DNA of 64,000 nt from an uncultured Pseudacidovorax sp. (GTDB lineage Bacteria > Pseudomonadota > Gammaproteobacteria > Burkholderiales > Burkholderiaceae_C), in contig NZ_CAJYES010000189.1 in the NCBI RefSeq assembly GCF_913773995.1, positions 1 through 64,000 on the forward strand, in the 5' to 3' direction. The notes beneath the pieces were generated by a model. It had not been told where the DNA came from. It ran no database searches and saw only the letters and a program-made list of their open reading frames with translations. Positions 56,154 through 64,000 of the stretch are shown in pieces. The position numbers were made by a program, and so were the translations under genes. Numbering within the stretch: the first letter of the stretch is position 1; every line of letters begins with the position of its first letter.

Positions 56154-57107
56154 TCAGCTCCGGGCGATGCGCGGGTCGAGCAGCGTCTGCAGCACATCCA
56201 CCGCCAGGTTGAGCAGCACGAAGAACAGCGCCAGCACCAGGATCGTGCCCTGCAGCAGCGGCAGGTCGCGCTGGAAGATCGCGGTGTTGAGCAGGAAGCC
56301 CGTGCCGGGCCAGGAGAACACCGTCTCGATCAGGATCGAGCCGCCCAGCAGGTAGCCCAGCTGCAGGCCCATGACCGCCAGCGCCGTGGGCGCCGCGTTC
56401 TTGACCACATGGCGGAACACGCCGAACTGCGTGAGCCCCTTGGCCTTGAGCCCGACGATGAATTCCTGCGCCAGCAGCTCGGCCACCAGCGCCCGCACCG
56501 TGCGCGCGATGATGCCCATGGGGATCACCGACATGGTCAGTGCCGGCAGCAGCATGAACTGCACATGAGCCCAGTCCCAGGCCCACTGGTCCGAGCCGCC
56601 CGGGCCGGCGCCGGTGGCGGGCAGCCACATCAGCTGCGACGAGAACACGATGACCATCACCATGCCCAGCCAGTAGTGCGGCGTGCTCACGCCCAGCACC
56701 GACAGGAGCGAGGCCAGGCGGTCGATGATGGAGTTGCGGAAGTAGCCGGCCACGAAGCCGAACAGCGACCCGAGCAGGAACCCGATGGCCGTGGCCAATA
56801 CCGCCAGCCGCAGCGTGTTGACCACGGCGCGCATCACCTCGCCCGCCACCGGCCGGCTGGTGCCGATGGACAGGCCCAGGTCGCCATGCAGCGCCCGCCA
56901 CACCCAGCGCACGAATTGCTCGGGCAGCGGTCGGTCGAAGCCGTAGACCGAGCGCAGCTGCGCCTGCAGCTCGGCCGAGGCATCGGCCGGCAGCACCGAC
57001 ACCAGCGGATCGCCCGGTGCGATGTGCACCAGGGCGAAGCACACCAGCGTCACGCCCAGCATGATGGGCACGGTGTAGAGGATGCGTCGGAGCAGATAGG
57101 CGAGCAT
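56154..57107 (-). CDS. Dipeptide-type ABC transporter permease (DppB-like)
   Basis: Inner-membrane permease, 317 residues with six predicted helices. It starts MLAYLLRRILYTVPIMLGVTL, continues with HIAPGDPL and YGFDRPLPEQFVRWV, and holds the coupling loop EFIVGLKAKGLTQFGVFRHVVKNA. It ends with ALFFVLLNLAVDVLQTLLDPRI, as in DppB/OppB. It follows the binding-protein gene by 43 bases in the leftward unit and pairs with the DppC-like permease. Confidence 0.94.
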   Translation of the reverse strand: MLAYLLRRILYTVPIMLGVTLVCFALVHIAPGDPLVSVLPADASAELQAQLRSVYGFDRPLPEQFVRWVWRALHGDLGLSIGTSRPVAGEVMRAVVNTLRLAVLATAIGFLLGSLFGFVAGYFRNSIIDRLASLLSVLGVSTPHYWLGMVMVIVFSSQLMWLPATGAGPGGSDQWAWDWAHVQFMLLPALTMSVIPMGIIARTVRALVAELLAQEFIVGLKAKGLTQFGVFRHVVKNAAPTALAVMGLQLGYLLGGSILIETVFSWPGTGFLLNTAIFQRDLPLLQGTILVLALFFVLLNLAVDVLQTLLDPRIARS

Positions 57108-57150
57108 GGCGGGGTCGTTCAGGCCGTCTCGGTGAAGCGGCGGCGCGCGG

Positions 57151-58821
57151 TCACTGCATCTTCATCGTGGCGATGTCGATGAACCAGCTCTTGGGTTGCA
57201 CCACGTTCTGCACCTTGGGCGAGATGGCACGCGGGCCCACGTCGTGCGCGACGAAGAGGAAGGGCGCCTCGTCCACCACGCGGGCATGCAACTCGGCCAG
57301 GGCAGCGTCGCGCGACTTGTCGTCGAAGCTGGTGCGGGCCTTGTCGACCAGGGCGTCGGTCTTGGGATCGCTGTAGTAGCCCCAGTTCTGCGCCACCGGC
57401 GGCTGCGCCTTGGTGCTCACGAAGCGCACCATGGCGAAGAAGGGGTCCATGGTGGCGGCGCTCACGTTGGTGGCATGGGCGCCGTGCGCGCCCGGGTCCT
57501 TGGCGCCCAGGCGCCAGCCGGAGAACAGGGTATTCCACTCCACCACGTCGAAGTCGACGTCGAACCAGCAGTCCTTCAGGCTCTGCTGGATGAACTCGTT
57601 CATGGGCAGCGGCTGCATCTGGCCCGAGCCCGAGGCCGAGGTCTGCACCTTCACCTTGGCCGGCTTGGCGGCCGAGTAGCCGGCCTGCTGCATCAGCTTC
57701 TGGCCGGCCGGCACGTCGTACTTGATCTGGAAGCTGGGGTTGCCGCGCCACGGGTCGCCCGGCTCGGCGATGCCGGTGGCCTCGACCATCATGCCGCCCA
57801 GCAGCTCCTTGAGCGCGGCGCGGTTGAGGCACAGGTTGGCGGCCTGGCGCACCTTCAGGTCCTTGAAGGGCGAATCGGGCAGCAGCGAGAACTGCCAGGG
57901 CCACAGGTGCGGTTGCAGGTTGGAATACACCTTGAAGCCGCGTTGCTTGATGGTGGCCAGCGCATCGGGCGCGGGCGCCTCGATCCAGTCCACCTGGCCC
58001 GACAGCAGCGCGGCGGTGCGCGAGTTGGCCTCGGGCAGCGGCAGCAGCACCACGCGATCGATCTGCGGGCGGCGGGCGGCGTCCCAGTATTCGGGGTTCT
58101 TCACCATCTCCAGACGCTCGCGCGGCACGAACTTCGAGGCCTTGAAGGGGCCGGTGCCCGAGGGGTCGGCGGCGAAGGCGGTCCAGGCCTGCTTGGCGCG
58201 CTCGGCCTTGTCGGTCACGCTGGCTGGCACGGCGTCGAACTTCTTCTGCCAGTGGGCCGGCGAGGCCATGAACAGGTTGGTGAGGTTGATCGGCAGGAAA
58301 GAGTCGGGCTCGCTGGTGGTCAGCTCCACCGTCAGGTCGTCGACCTTGCGGGCGGTGCGCAGCGTGGGCATGCGCGAGGCGGTGACGCCGATCTGGGCCG
58401 GGTCGTACTGCGGTGCGGCCTTGTCCAGCACCTTGCCCACGTTCCACACCACGGCGTCGGCGTTGAAGGGCGTGCCGTCATGGAACTTGACGCCGGGGCG
58501 CAGCTTGAAGAGCCACTTCGTCTTGTCCTTGGCGTCCACCGCCCACGACACGGCCAGGTCGGGGATCACCACGCTGGGCTTGGTGGCCGAGCTCAGATCC
58601 CACTGCGTGAGGCTGTCGTACATGGGGATGCCGGTGAAGCGGTTGCCTTCGTAGCCCTGGTCGGGCTGGCCGGAGGTGCGCGGAATGTCGGCAGCCGTCA
58701 TGGCGATGCGCAGCACCTTCTCCTGCGCGTGGGCGGCGCCCAGACCGAGGGCGAGGGCAGCGGCCAGCGCGCTGGCGCGCAGCGCGGAGACACGGAAGGA
58801 CGAGCGGGCGGGGCAGGGCAT
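57151..58821 (-). CDS. ABC transporter substrate-binding protein (family 5)
   Basis: Periplasmic receptor of the Dpp-like importer, 556 residues. The signal peptide (RASALAAALALGLGAAHAQ) is followed by family-5 motifs: YEGNRFTGIPMYDSLTQWD, WLFKLRPGVKFHDGTPFNADAVVWN, GTGPFKASKFVPRERLEMVKNPEYW and VRQAANLCLNRAALKELL. I used the ATG at 58819-58821, which has GAGG seven bases upstream; an ATG 12 codons earlier has no ribosome site. It is the first gene of the leftward unit and probably under control of the adjacent iclR gene. The ligand is likely a small peptide, amide or ureido compound. Confidence 0.92.
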   Translation of the reverse strand: MPCPARSSFRVSALRASALAAALALGLGAAHAQEKVLRIAMTAADIPRTSGQPDQGYEGNRFTGIPMYDSLTQWDLSSATKPSVVIPDLAVSWAVDAKDKTKWLFKLRPGVKFHDGTPFNADAVVWNVGKVLDKAAPQYDPAQIGVTASRMPTLRTARKVDDLTVELTTSEPDSFLPINLTNLFMASPAHWQKKFDAVPASVTDKAERAKQAWTAFAADPSGTGPFKASKFVPRERLEMVKNPEYWDAARRPQIDRVVLLPLPEANSRTAALLSGQVDWIEAPAPDALATIKQRGFKVYSNLQPHLWPWQFSLLPDSPFKDLKVRQAANLCLNRAALKELLGGMMVEATGIAEPGDPWRGNPSFQIKYDVPAGQKLMQQAGYSAAKPAKVKVQTSASGSGQMQPLPMNEFIQQSLKDCWFDVDFDVVEWNTLFSGWRLGAKDPGAHGAHATNVSAATMDPFFAMVRFVSTKAQPPVAQNWGYYSDPKTDALVDKARTSFDDKSRDAALAELHARVVDEAPFLFVAHDVGPRAISPKVQNVVQPKSWFIDIATMKMQ

Positions 58822-58902
58822 GGATCGGCCTCGGAAAGATGAAGGATGCTTGCGCATTGCAAAGCACGTGCCTGCCTACAGGAATCGGTGATAGCTATTT
58901 TT

Positions 58903-58919
58903 GTATCGATAGTCGATAC
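58903..58919. promoter_or_regulatory. Palindromic operator candidate between the binding-protein gene and iclR
   Basis: GTATCGA-TAG-TCGATAC, perfect seven-base arms around three bases, in the 274-base gap between the binding-protein start (58821) and the iclR stop (59096). It lies in an AT-richer island 82 bases before the start. Size and symmetry suit an IclR-family dimer site, but binding is inferred only. Confidence 0.55.
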
Positions 58920-59095
58920 GTTTCGTCGTTGCGGTGCATGGCCGCACCGCGGCAGGTGCGTGGTGGGCGGGCGTGGTGCGAGGCGGGTGCAAGAAGAGCG
59001 GCAGCGAGGCGACGCAGCCTCGGTGAGCACCCCATTGCCCCCCGCCCGTTCGGGCTGAGCCTGTCGAAGCCCTGGCGCGGCTCGTCCTCAGCCTC

Positions 59096-59941
59096 TCAAT
59101 GCGGCAGCGCGCTGGCAATGGCGCGCGCGCACTCGATCACCAGCGGCGCCAGCTTCTTCTGCGCGGCCTCCAGCGTCCAGCGGCTGGTGGGCGGCGACAC
59201 ATGCACGGCCCCGAGCGGTCGGCCGCGCCGGTCCACGATGGGCGCGGCGATGCCCATGTCGCCGAGGAACAGTTCCTCGTCGTTGGTGGCATAGCCCAGC
59301 TTGCGGCAAGCCGCGATGCGCGCCTGGATGGCGGCGATGCCGGTCAGCGTGGCGGGCGTGCGGGCCACGCGCGTGGAGCCCTGCAGCAGCGCGCGCACCT
59401 GCTCATCGGGCAGGCAGCTCATCCACGCTCGGCCGCTGCTGGTGCAGTACATGGGAATACGCATGCCCACGGGGGTGAGCACCGGGATGAACTGCGTGGT
59501 CATGCGCTGCGCCACGTAGAGCATGTCGAAGTCCAGCGGCTCGGTCAGGCTGGCCGTCTCGCCGCTGGCGCTGGCCAGCTGCGCCAGGTACGGATTGGCC
59601 GCCTGTACCAGCGGATGGCTGGCGATGTAGTTGAAGCCGATGTCCATGCTGCGCGCCAGCAGGCGAAAGCGCCGCGTCTGCCCGTCCTTGCCCACGTAGC
59701 CCAGCACCTGCAGCGTGTGGACCGTGCGCTGGGCCGAGGCGCGGGTCATGCCCGTGCGCTCGGCGATCTCGGCCAGCGTCATGGTGCGGTGCGCGGCGTC
59801 GAAGCTGCACAGCACCGCCAGGCCCTTTTCGAGCGACTGGTTGTAGAGCGGATCGGCCGCCTCCGCGGCCGTCGGGGCGGCGGCGGCGGTGCGGGGGCGT
59901 CGGGCGGGCAGGGCCATCGGGGCGGGGTGGAAATCGGCCAT
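59096..59941 (-). CDS. IclR family transcriptional regulator
   Basis: A 281-residue regulator. After an Ala/Pro tail it has the IclR winged helix: [42 protein letters not shown] and [22 protein letters not shown]. The effector domain (about 110-275) has [21 protein letters not shown], the [18 protein letters not shown] pocket and [14 protein letters not shown] took the ATG at 59941; the frame can be opened six codons earlier only by TTG. It probably controls the Dpp-like importer and hydrolase genes downstream. It is divergent from pyrC across 53 bases. Confidence 0.9.
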   Translation of the reverse strand: MADFHPAPMALPARRPRTAAAAPTAAEAADPLYNQSLEKGLAVLCSFDAAHRTMTLAEIAERTGMTRASAQRTVHTLQVLGYVGKDGQTRRFRLLARSMDIGFNYIASHPLVQAANPYLAQLASASGETASLTEPLDFDMLYVAQRMTTQFIPVLTPVGMRIPMYCTSSGRAWMSCLPDEQVRALLQGSTRVARTPATLTGIAAIQARIAACRKLGYATNDEELFLGDMGIAAPIVDRRGRPLGAVHVSPPTSRWTLEAAQKKLAPLVIECARAIASALPH

Positions 59942-59994
59942 CGATTCTGCGCGAGGCAAGGCCCATGCCGGGGCCGATGGGACAATCCCGCGCC

Positions 59995-61029
59995 ATGACC
60001 GACACCCTCACGATCACCCGACCCGATGACTGGCACCTGCATGTGCGCGACGGCGCCGCCCTGCGCGACGTGGTGCCGCACACCGCGCGCCAGATGGGCC
60101 GCGCGCTGATCATGCCCAACCTGCGCCCGCCGGTGACCACCGCCGAGCAGGCCCTGGCCTACCGCGAGCGCATCCTGGCCGCGGTGCCCGAGGGCGAGCG
60201 CTTCGAGCCGGTGATGTCGCTCTACCTCACCGACAAGCTGCCGCCCGAGGAAATCGCCCGTGCCGCCGCCGCCGGCGTGCGCGCCCTCAAGCTCTACCCG
60301 GCCGGCGCCACCACCAACAGCGATGCCGGCGTGACCGACATCCGCAAGACCTACGCCACGCTCGAAGCCATGCAGAAGCATGGCCTGCTGCTGCTGGTGC
60401 ACGGCGAGGTGACCGATCCGGCCATCGACCTGTTCGACCGCGAGGCCGTCTTCATCGACCGCGTGCTGCGCCCGCTGCGCGCCGACTTCCCCGAGTTGCG
60501 CATCGTCTTCGAGCACCTGACCACGCGCGAGGGCGCGCATTACGTGCGCGACGAAGGTGGTGACCACACGGCCGCCACCATCACGGCGCACCACCTGCTC
60601 TACAACCGCAACGCCATCTTCACCGGTGGCATCCGGCCGCATTACTACTGCCTGCCCGTGCTCAAGCGCGAGGAACACCGCCAGGCGCTGGTGCAGGCCG
60701 CCACCAGCGGCAGCCCGCGCTTCTTCCTGGGCACCGACAGCGCGCCGCACCCCGCCCACCTGAAGGAGCACGCCACCGGCTGCGCCGGCTGCTACACGGC
60801 GCTGTCCGCCATCGAGCTCTATGCCGAGGCCTTCGACAACGCCGGCGCGCTGGACAAGCTGGAAGGCTTCGCCAGCTTCCACGGCCCCGATTTCTACGGC
60901 ATGCCGCGCAACACCGGCACCATCACCCTGCACCGCGAGGCCTGGACGCTGCCCGAGACGGTGCCCTTCGGCGAGGCCACGCTCAAGCCGCTGCGCGGCG
61001 GCGAGACGGTCGGCTGGAGGCTGGCATGA
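59995..61029 (+). CDS. pyrC: Dihydroorotase
   Basis: Zinc enzyme closing N-carbamoyl-aspartate to dihydroorotate in pyrimidine synthesis, 344 residues. All active-site parts of the E. coli-type (class II) enzyme are visible: [10 protein letters not shown] (two metal His), the carboxylated Lys in [15 protein letters not shown], His in LLVHGEV and VFEHLTT, and Asp in [10 protein letters not shown]. The ATG at 59995 gives the normal start [16 protein letters not shown]. The stop overlaps the start of the NYN gene by four bases (ATGA). Confidence 0.96.
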   Translation: MTDTLTITRPDDWHLHVRDGAALRDVVPHTARQMGRALIMPNLRPPVTTAEQALAYRERILAAVPEGERFEPVMSLYLTDKLPPEEIARAAAAGVRALKLYPAGATTNSDAGVTDIRKTYATLEAMQKHGLLLLVHGEVTDPAIDLFDREAVFIDRVLRPLRADFPELRIVFEHLTTREGAHYVRDEGGDHTAATITAHHLLYNRNAIFTGGIRPHYYCLPVLKREEHRQALVQAATSGSPRFFLGTDSAPHPAHLKEHATGCAGCYTALSAIELYAEAFDNAGALDKLEGFASFHGPDFYGMPRNTGTITLHREAWTLPETVPFGEATLKPLRGGETVGWRLA

Positions 61030-62027
61030 GCACGACGGCGCCGCTGTCCGGCGGCAAGGTGATGCTGCTGGTCGACGCGGACAACGTGTCGGCCGACGTG
61101 ATGGAACAGGCCGTGCGCAGTGTCATGGCCGAGCATGGCCACCTGCATGTGCGCCGTGCCTACTGCACGGCTGAAGTGGCGCTCAAGCACCAGCAGCTTT
61201 TCAAGCGACTGTCGATGCGGCCCATGGTCAACCTGGCGGCCGGCAAGAACAGTACCGACATCGCGCTGGCGGTGGATGCGATGGACCTGGTGATGGCCGA
61301 GCGCCCGCAAGTGGTCTATCTCGTCTCTTCCGATTCCGACTTCGCCCCGCTGGTGCATCGCCTGCGCGAGAAGGGCTGCCGCGTCTGCGGTATTGGGCAG
61401 CAGGGCAAGACGGGCGAGGAGACACGCGCGGCCTACGACCACTTCGTCGACCTGGTCCACAAGGGCGGTGAGCCGGCTGCCGTGCCCGCGCCCGGCCCGT
61501 CGACCACGCAGGCGCGTCCGCCTGCCGCGCGCAAGGCGGCGGCGAAAAAGTCTCCCGCCGCCAAGAAGACGTCGCGCCGCGCTGCAGCCGCGCCGGCGGC
61601 CGATCCTGCATTGGCGGCTGCACCCGCTCCGAACCCTGCGCCGGTACCCGCCCCAACCCCGGCGCCGGCCAAGAAGAAGAAGGCGGTGGCTTCCCCCGCC
61701 GCTCAGAAGGTGCAGACGGGCGGCACCCGCACCCGCGGCGAGCGCCCGGTCGAACCCGCGCCGTCGGCCGAGGTGCAAAGCCCTGCCCGCAAGGCGACCT
61801 CCGGCCGCCAGGACGCCCTGGTGGACGCCGACGCCATCCTGGGCGCTGTGCCCGCGCTGCGCGGCGGCGCCGAAGTGGCCCTCAACGACGTGGCCCAGGC
61901 GCTGCGCGCTGCGCGGGTGCTGGGCAAGAACGCCAGTTCGATCAAGCTCTTCGACAAGCTGCCGGCGGACTTCCAGGTGCTGCACCAGCCCGACCGCATC
62001 CGCTGGAAGGGCGCGGCCGGCCGTTGA
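61026..62027 (+). CDS. NYN-domain putative ribonuclease with Ala/Pro/Lys linker and OST-HTH-like C-terminus
   Basis: A 333-residue protein. Residues about 10-145 are a NYN/LabA (PIN-like) domain with the acidic residues expected for metal-dependent RNA cleavage: [28 protein letters not shown] and [20 protein letters not shown]. Residues about 150-250 are a low-complexity, basic Ala/Pro/Lys linker. The last 75 residues ([29 protein letters not shown], then [14 protein letters not shown]) look like a winged OST-HTH/LOTUS module, which binds RNA in other proteins. It overlaps pyrC by four bases and DUF3025 by four bases. Substrate is unknown. Confidence 0.85.
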   Translation: MSTTAPLSGGKVMLLVDADNVSADVMEQAVRSVMAEHGHLHVRRAYCTAEVALKHQQLFKRLSMRPMVNLAAGKNSTDIALAVDAMDLVMAERPQVVYLVSSDSDFAPLVHRLREKGCRVCGIGQQGKTGEETRAAYDHFVDLVHKGGEPAAVPAPGPSTTQARPPAARKAAAKKSPAAKKTSRRAAAAPAADPALAAAPAPNPAPVPAPTPAPAKKKKAVASPAAQKVQTGGTRTRGERPVEPAPSAEVQSPARKATSGRQDALVDADAILGAVPALRGGAEVALNDVAQALRAARVLGKNASSIKLFDKLPADFQVLHQPDRIRWKGAAGR

Positions 62028-62866
62028 GCCCGTTGCCGGCCATCGACTGGGCCCACCCTGGGCTGGCCTTCTGGCGCCGTTGGGGCGAGCCGGCGCATGC
62101 CGGCGCGATGCGGACGGTGCACGAGGGGCTGCAGGCGGTGTCGGCCCCGCCCCAGCCCACCTTCGTGCCGCAGTCGGCCCTGCCGCCGGACGAGCCCTAC
62201 GAAACCTTCGTTTACCGCACCGGCCGCGTGCCCACGCGTGACAACCTGCACGACTTCTTCAATGGCCTCGTCTGGCTGGCCTTTCCGCAGGCCAAGCGCC
62301 AGCTCAATCGCCTGCAGGCGGTCGAGATCGCGGCGCGCGGCATCGGCCCCGTGCGCGGCCGGCTGCGCGATGCCATCACGCTGTTCGACGAGCACGGCGC
62401 GGTGCTGCAGGCGTCACCGCCGCTCTGGGCCGCCCTTCAGGCACGCGACTGGCGCCGTGCCTTTGTCGATCTTCGGCCGCTGTGGGCCGACGCGCGGCTC
62501 ACCGTCTTCGGCCATGCGCTGATGGAGAAGCTGGTGGCCGGCCAGAAGTCGGCCACGGCGCACCTGCTGCTGGGACCCGATCCGCAAGACCCCTCGCTCG
62601 CCGCCGACGACGCCCGGCTGGCCGACACGCTCACCGCCGACCGGCTCGCGCGCAAGCCCTTCACCCCGCTGCCCGTGGCCGGCGTCCCCGGCTGGCACCC
62701 CGGGAACGCGAACTTTTGCTTTTATGATGACTCCGAGGTCTTCCGACCTCGCCGCACTGCAGACCCAGAACAACTTACATCGGTGCGGCATGCCGTGATG
62801 CTTGAAGCGGGCCGGGGGGCCCCCATCTTCACGGCGTCCCTTCCTCCCACGGAGAAACCGACTTGA
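62024..62866 (+). CDS. DUF3025 protein
   Basis: A 280-residue cytoplasmic protein of the DUF3025 family, function unknown. It has [15 protein letters not shown] at the start and [41 protein letters not shown] as the conserved core. The later [13 protein letters not shown] and ending [21 protein letters not shown] are also typical. The start is a TTG inside a TTGA overlap with the stop of the NYN gene; the next ATG is deep in the conserved part. The stop overlaps the htpX start in the same way (TTGA). Confidence 0.88.
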   Translation: MSPLPAIDWAHPGLAFWRRWGEPAHAGAMRTVHEGLQAVSAPPQPTFVPQSALPPDEPYETFVYRTGRVPTRDNLHDFFNGLVWLAFPQAKRQLNRLQAVEIAARGIGPVRGRLRDAITLFDEHGAVLQASPPLWAALQARDWRRAFVDLRPLWADARLTVFGHALMEKLVAGQKSATAHLLLGPDPQDPSLAADDARLADTLTADRLARKPFTPLPVAGVPGWHPGNANFCFYDDSEVFRPRRTADPEQLTSVRHAVMLEAGRGAPIFTASLPPTEKPT

Positions 62867-63744
62867 AACGCATCTTCCTGTTCGTGCTCACGAACGTCCT
62901 GGTGGTCGCCGTGCTCGGCGTCGTTGCCAGTTTGCTGGGCGTCAACCGCTACCTGACGTCCAACGGCCTCAACCTCGGCGCGCTGCTCGGCTTCGCGCTC
63001 ATCATGGGCTTCGGCGGCGCGATCATCTCGCTGCTGATCTCCAAGCCCATGGCCAAGATGAGCGCCGGCGTGCGCATCATCAACGAGCCCCAATCGCCCG
63101 ACGAGGCCTGGATCGTCGCCACCGTGCGCAAGTTCGCCGACCAGGCCGGCATCGGCATGCCCGAGGTCGGCATTTTCGAAGGCGAGCCCAACGCCTTCGC
63201 GACCGGCGCCTTCAAGAACTCGTCGCTGGTGGCCGTCTCTACCGGCCTGCTGCAGAACATGACGCGCGACGAAGTCGAGGCCGTCATCGGCCACGAGGTG
63301 GCGCACGTGGCCAACGGCGACATGGTGACGATGACGCTGATCCAGGGCGTGATGAACACCTTCGTCGTGTTCCTGTCGCGCGTGATCGGCTACTTCGTCG
63401 ACAGCTTCCTGCGCCGCGGTGACGACCGCGAGAACAGCGGCCCGGGCATCGGCTACATGGTCACGACCATCGTGCTGGACATCGTGCTCGGCTTCGCCGC
63501 CGCCATGGTGGTGGCCTGGTTCTCGCGCCAGCGCGAGTTCCGCGCCGACGCCGGGGCCGCCAAGCTGATGGGCCGCAAGCAGCCCATGATCAACGCCCTG
63601 GCCCGCCTGGGCGGTCTGCCCGCCGGCGAACTGCCCAAGGCGGTCGAAGCCATGGGCATCACCGGCAGCATCGGCAAGCTGTTCGCGACGCACCCGCCGA
63701 TCGAGGAGCGCATCGCGGCGCTGCAGGCCTCGCAGCAGGGCTGA
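62863..63744 (+). CDS. htpX: Protease HtpX (M48 family membrane metalloprotease)
   Basis: Inner-membrane zinc protease that removes misfolded membrane proteins, 293 residues. Two N-terminal helices ([22 protein letters not shown] and [19 protein letters not shown]) precede the catalytic domain with HEVAH in [12 protein letters not shown]. Two more helices follow, then the Glu ligand in [12 protein letters not shown]. The [14 protein letters not shown] ending is typical. The start is a TTG (62863-62865) preceded by GGAG eight bases upstream. The protein start [12 protein letters not shown] is that of the family, so the TTG is well supported. Confidence 0.95.
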   Translation: MKRIFLFVLTNVLVVAVLGVVASLLGVNRYLTSNGLNLGALLGFALIMGFGGAIISLLISKPMAKMSAGVRIINEPQSPDEAWIVATVRKFADQAGIGMPEVGIFEGEPNAFATGAFKNSSLVAVSTGLLQNMTRDEVEAVIGHEVAHVANGDMVTMTLIQGVMNTFVVFLSRVIGYFVDSFLRRGDDRENSGPGIGYMVTTIVLDIVLGFAAAMVVAWFSRQREFRADAGAAKLMGRKQPMINALARLGGLPAGELPKAVEAMGITGSIGKLFATHPPIEERIAALQASQQG

Positions 63745-63788
63745 TGCGCGAGAGGCCGGGGCGCGCGCCCTGGGCTTCCGACCAAAGG

Positions 63789-63818
63789 AAAGGCGCCTCC
63801 GTTGGGGGCGCCTTTTTT
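63789..63818 (+). terminator. Rho-independent terminator after htpX
   Basis: Stem AAAGGCGCC (63789-63797) with GGCGCCTTT (63807-63815), extended by two CC/GG pairs around the loop GTT, followed by a run of T. It ends the pyrC-NYN-DUF3025-htpX unit, 45 bases after the htpX stop. Confidence 0.9.
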
Positions 63819-63925
63819 ATGGGTCGGCGTCAGACGTATTCCGGGCCTCTTGCGTTCCGCGCGCGCCGGTCGGGCGGTGCACTGCTCGAGCCAGGCCCGC
63901 GTGGCGCCCGGCTGTTCGCAACTGG

Positions 63926-64000
63926 TCAGGCCTCGCTCGGCGTTTCGCTCACCGCGGGATCAGCAGCGGCCGCCGTCTTGCTGAACTGCTTGCCCAGCAC
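63926..64000 (-). CDS. C-terminal fragment of a leftward gene (unidentified)
   Basis: The last 24 codons of a frame reading VLGKQFSKTAAAADPAV then SETPSEA and stop TGA. Codon use (G/C at third positions) and its convergent placement behind the htpX terminator support a real gene end. The piece is too short to name a family, and the rest lies beyond the right edge. Confidence 0.4.
   Translation of the reverse strand: MLGKQFSKTAAAADPAVSETPSEA

Noticed and set aside
55261-57042. Long upstream extension of the dppF-like frame through the permease genes
   Set aside because: It is an off-frame reading of the two permease genes; the ATP-binding protein starts at 55260 with a four-base overlap.
63802-63984. 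60-codon plus-strand frame after htpX
   Set aside because: It begins inside the terminator, is Arg/Ser/Pro-rich and overlaps the end of a convergent gene.

Overview
The window is GC-rich, densely coded DNA from a betaproteobacterium of the order Burkholderiales. The Comamonadaceae are the most likely family. The evidence for this placement is the argB-slmA pair, the pyrC/NYN/DUF3025/htpX string, the gltIJKL operon next to a HypT-like LysR gene, TRAP and Dpp-type importers, and coding style dominated by codons ending in G or C. I saw no rRNA, tRNA, CRISPR array, integrase or transposase.

Layout. (1) 1-17.9 kb: a surface-polysaccharide locus. A leftward operon reads wzm-wzt, a repeat-bearing glycosyltransferase, a two-domain GT2-like protein, an FkbM methyltransferase, a 1053-aa multi-domain glycosyltransferase and the start of gmd (cut by the window edge). 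To the right lie a membrane O-acyltransferase, three more GT2 enzymes and a WecA-type initiating sugar-phosphate transferase. Together they encode an ABC-exported polysaccharide (O-antigen or capsule) that probably contains GDP-mannose-derived deoxysugars and acetyl and methyl decorations. (2) 18-23 kb: argB, slmA, katG and a fumarylacetoacetate-hydrolase-family gene. (3) 23.1-34.1 kb: a TetR-controlled beta-oxidation operon (acyl-CoA dehydrogenase, HAD/ECH fusion, thiolase, thioesterase, SDR, HCCA-isomerase-like protein, enoyl-CoA hydratase). A DUF559 nuclease-fold gene sits inside it, framed by 37-bp inverted repeats. (4) 34.1-40.2 kb: an Atm1-type exporter, a 2-hydroxyacid dehydrogenase, an MlrC/M81 metallopeptidase and an isolated contractile-tail sheath gene. 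(5) 40.2-46.4 kb: an amidase, a LysR regulator and the glutamate/aspartate importer gltIJKL, ending in a MITE-like hairpin repeat and a terminator. (6) 46.7-50 kb: an HdeA-like protein and a DctPQM TRAP transporter. (7) 50.2-59.9 kb: a phosphodiesterase, then a leftward IclR-linked unit of Dpp-like importer genes, an amidase and an N-carbamoyl-type hydrolase, suggesting uptake and cleavage of an amide/ureido compound. Its dppF-like ATPase gene is split by a one-base frameshift. (8) 60-63.8 kb: pyrC, an NYN-domain putative ribonuclease, DUF3025 and htpX, chained by four-base overlaps and TTG starts.

The most unusual items are the orphan tail sheath, the inverted-repeat-bounded DUF559 cassette, the FDxxWY repeat domain on a glycosyltransferase, the broken dppF, the NYN protein and palindromic operators next to the tetR and iclR genes. 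Family calls come from reading the translations without database searches.
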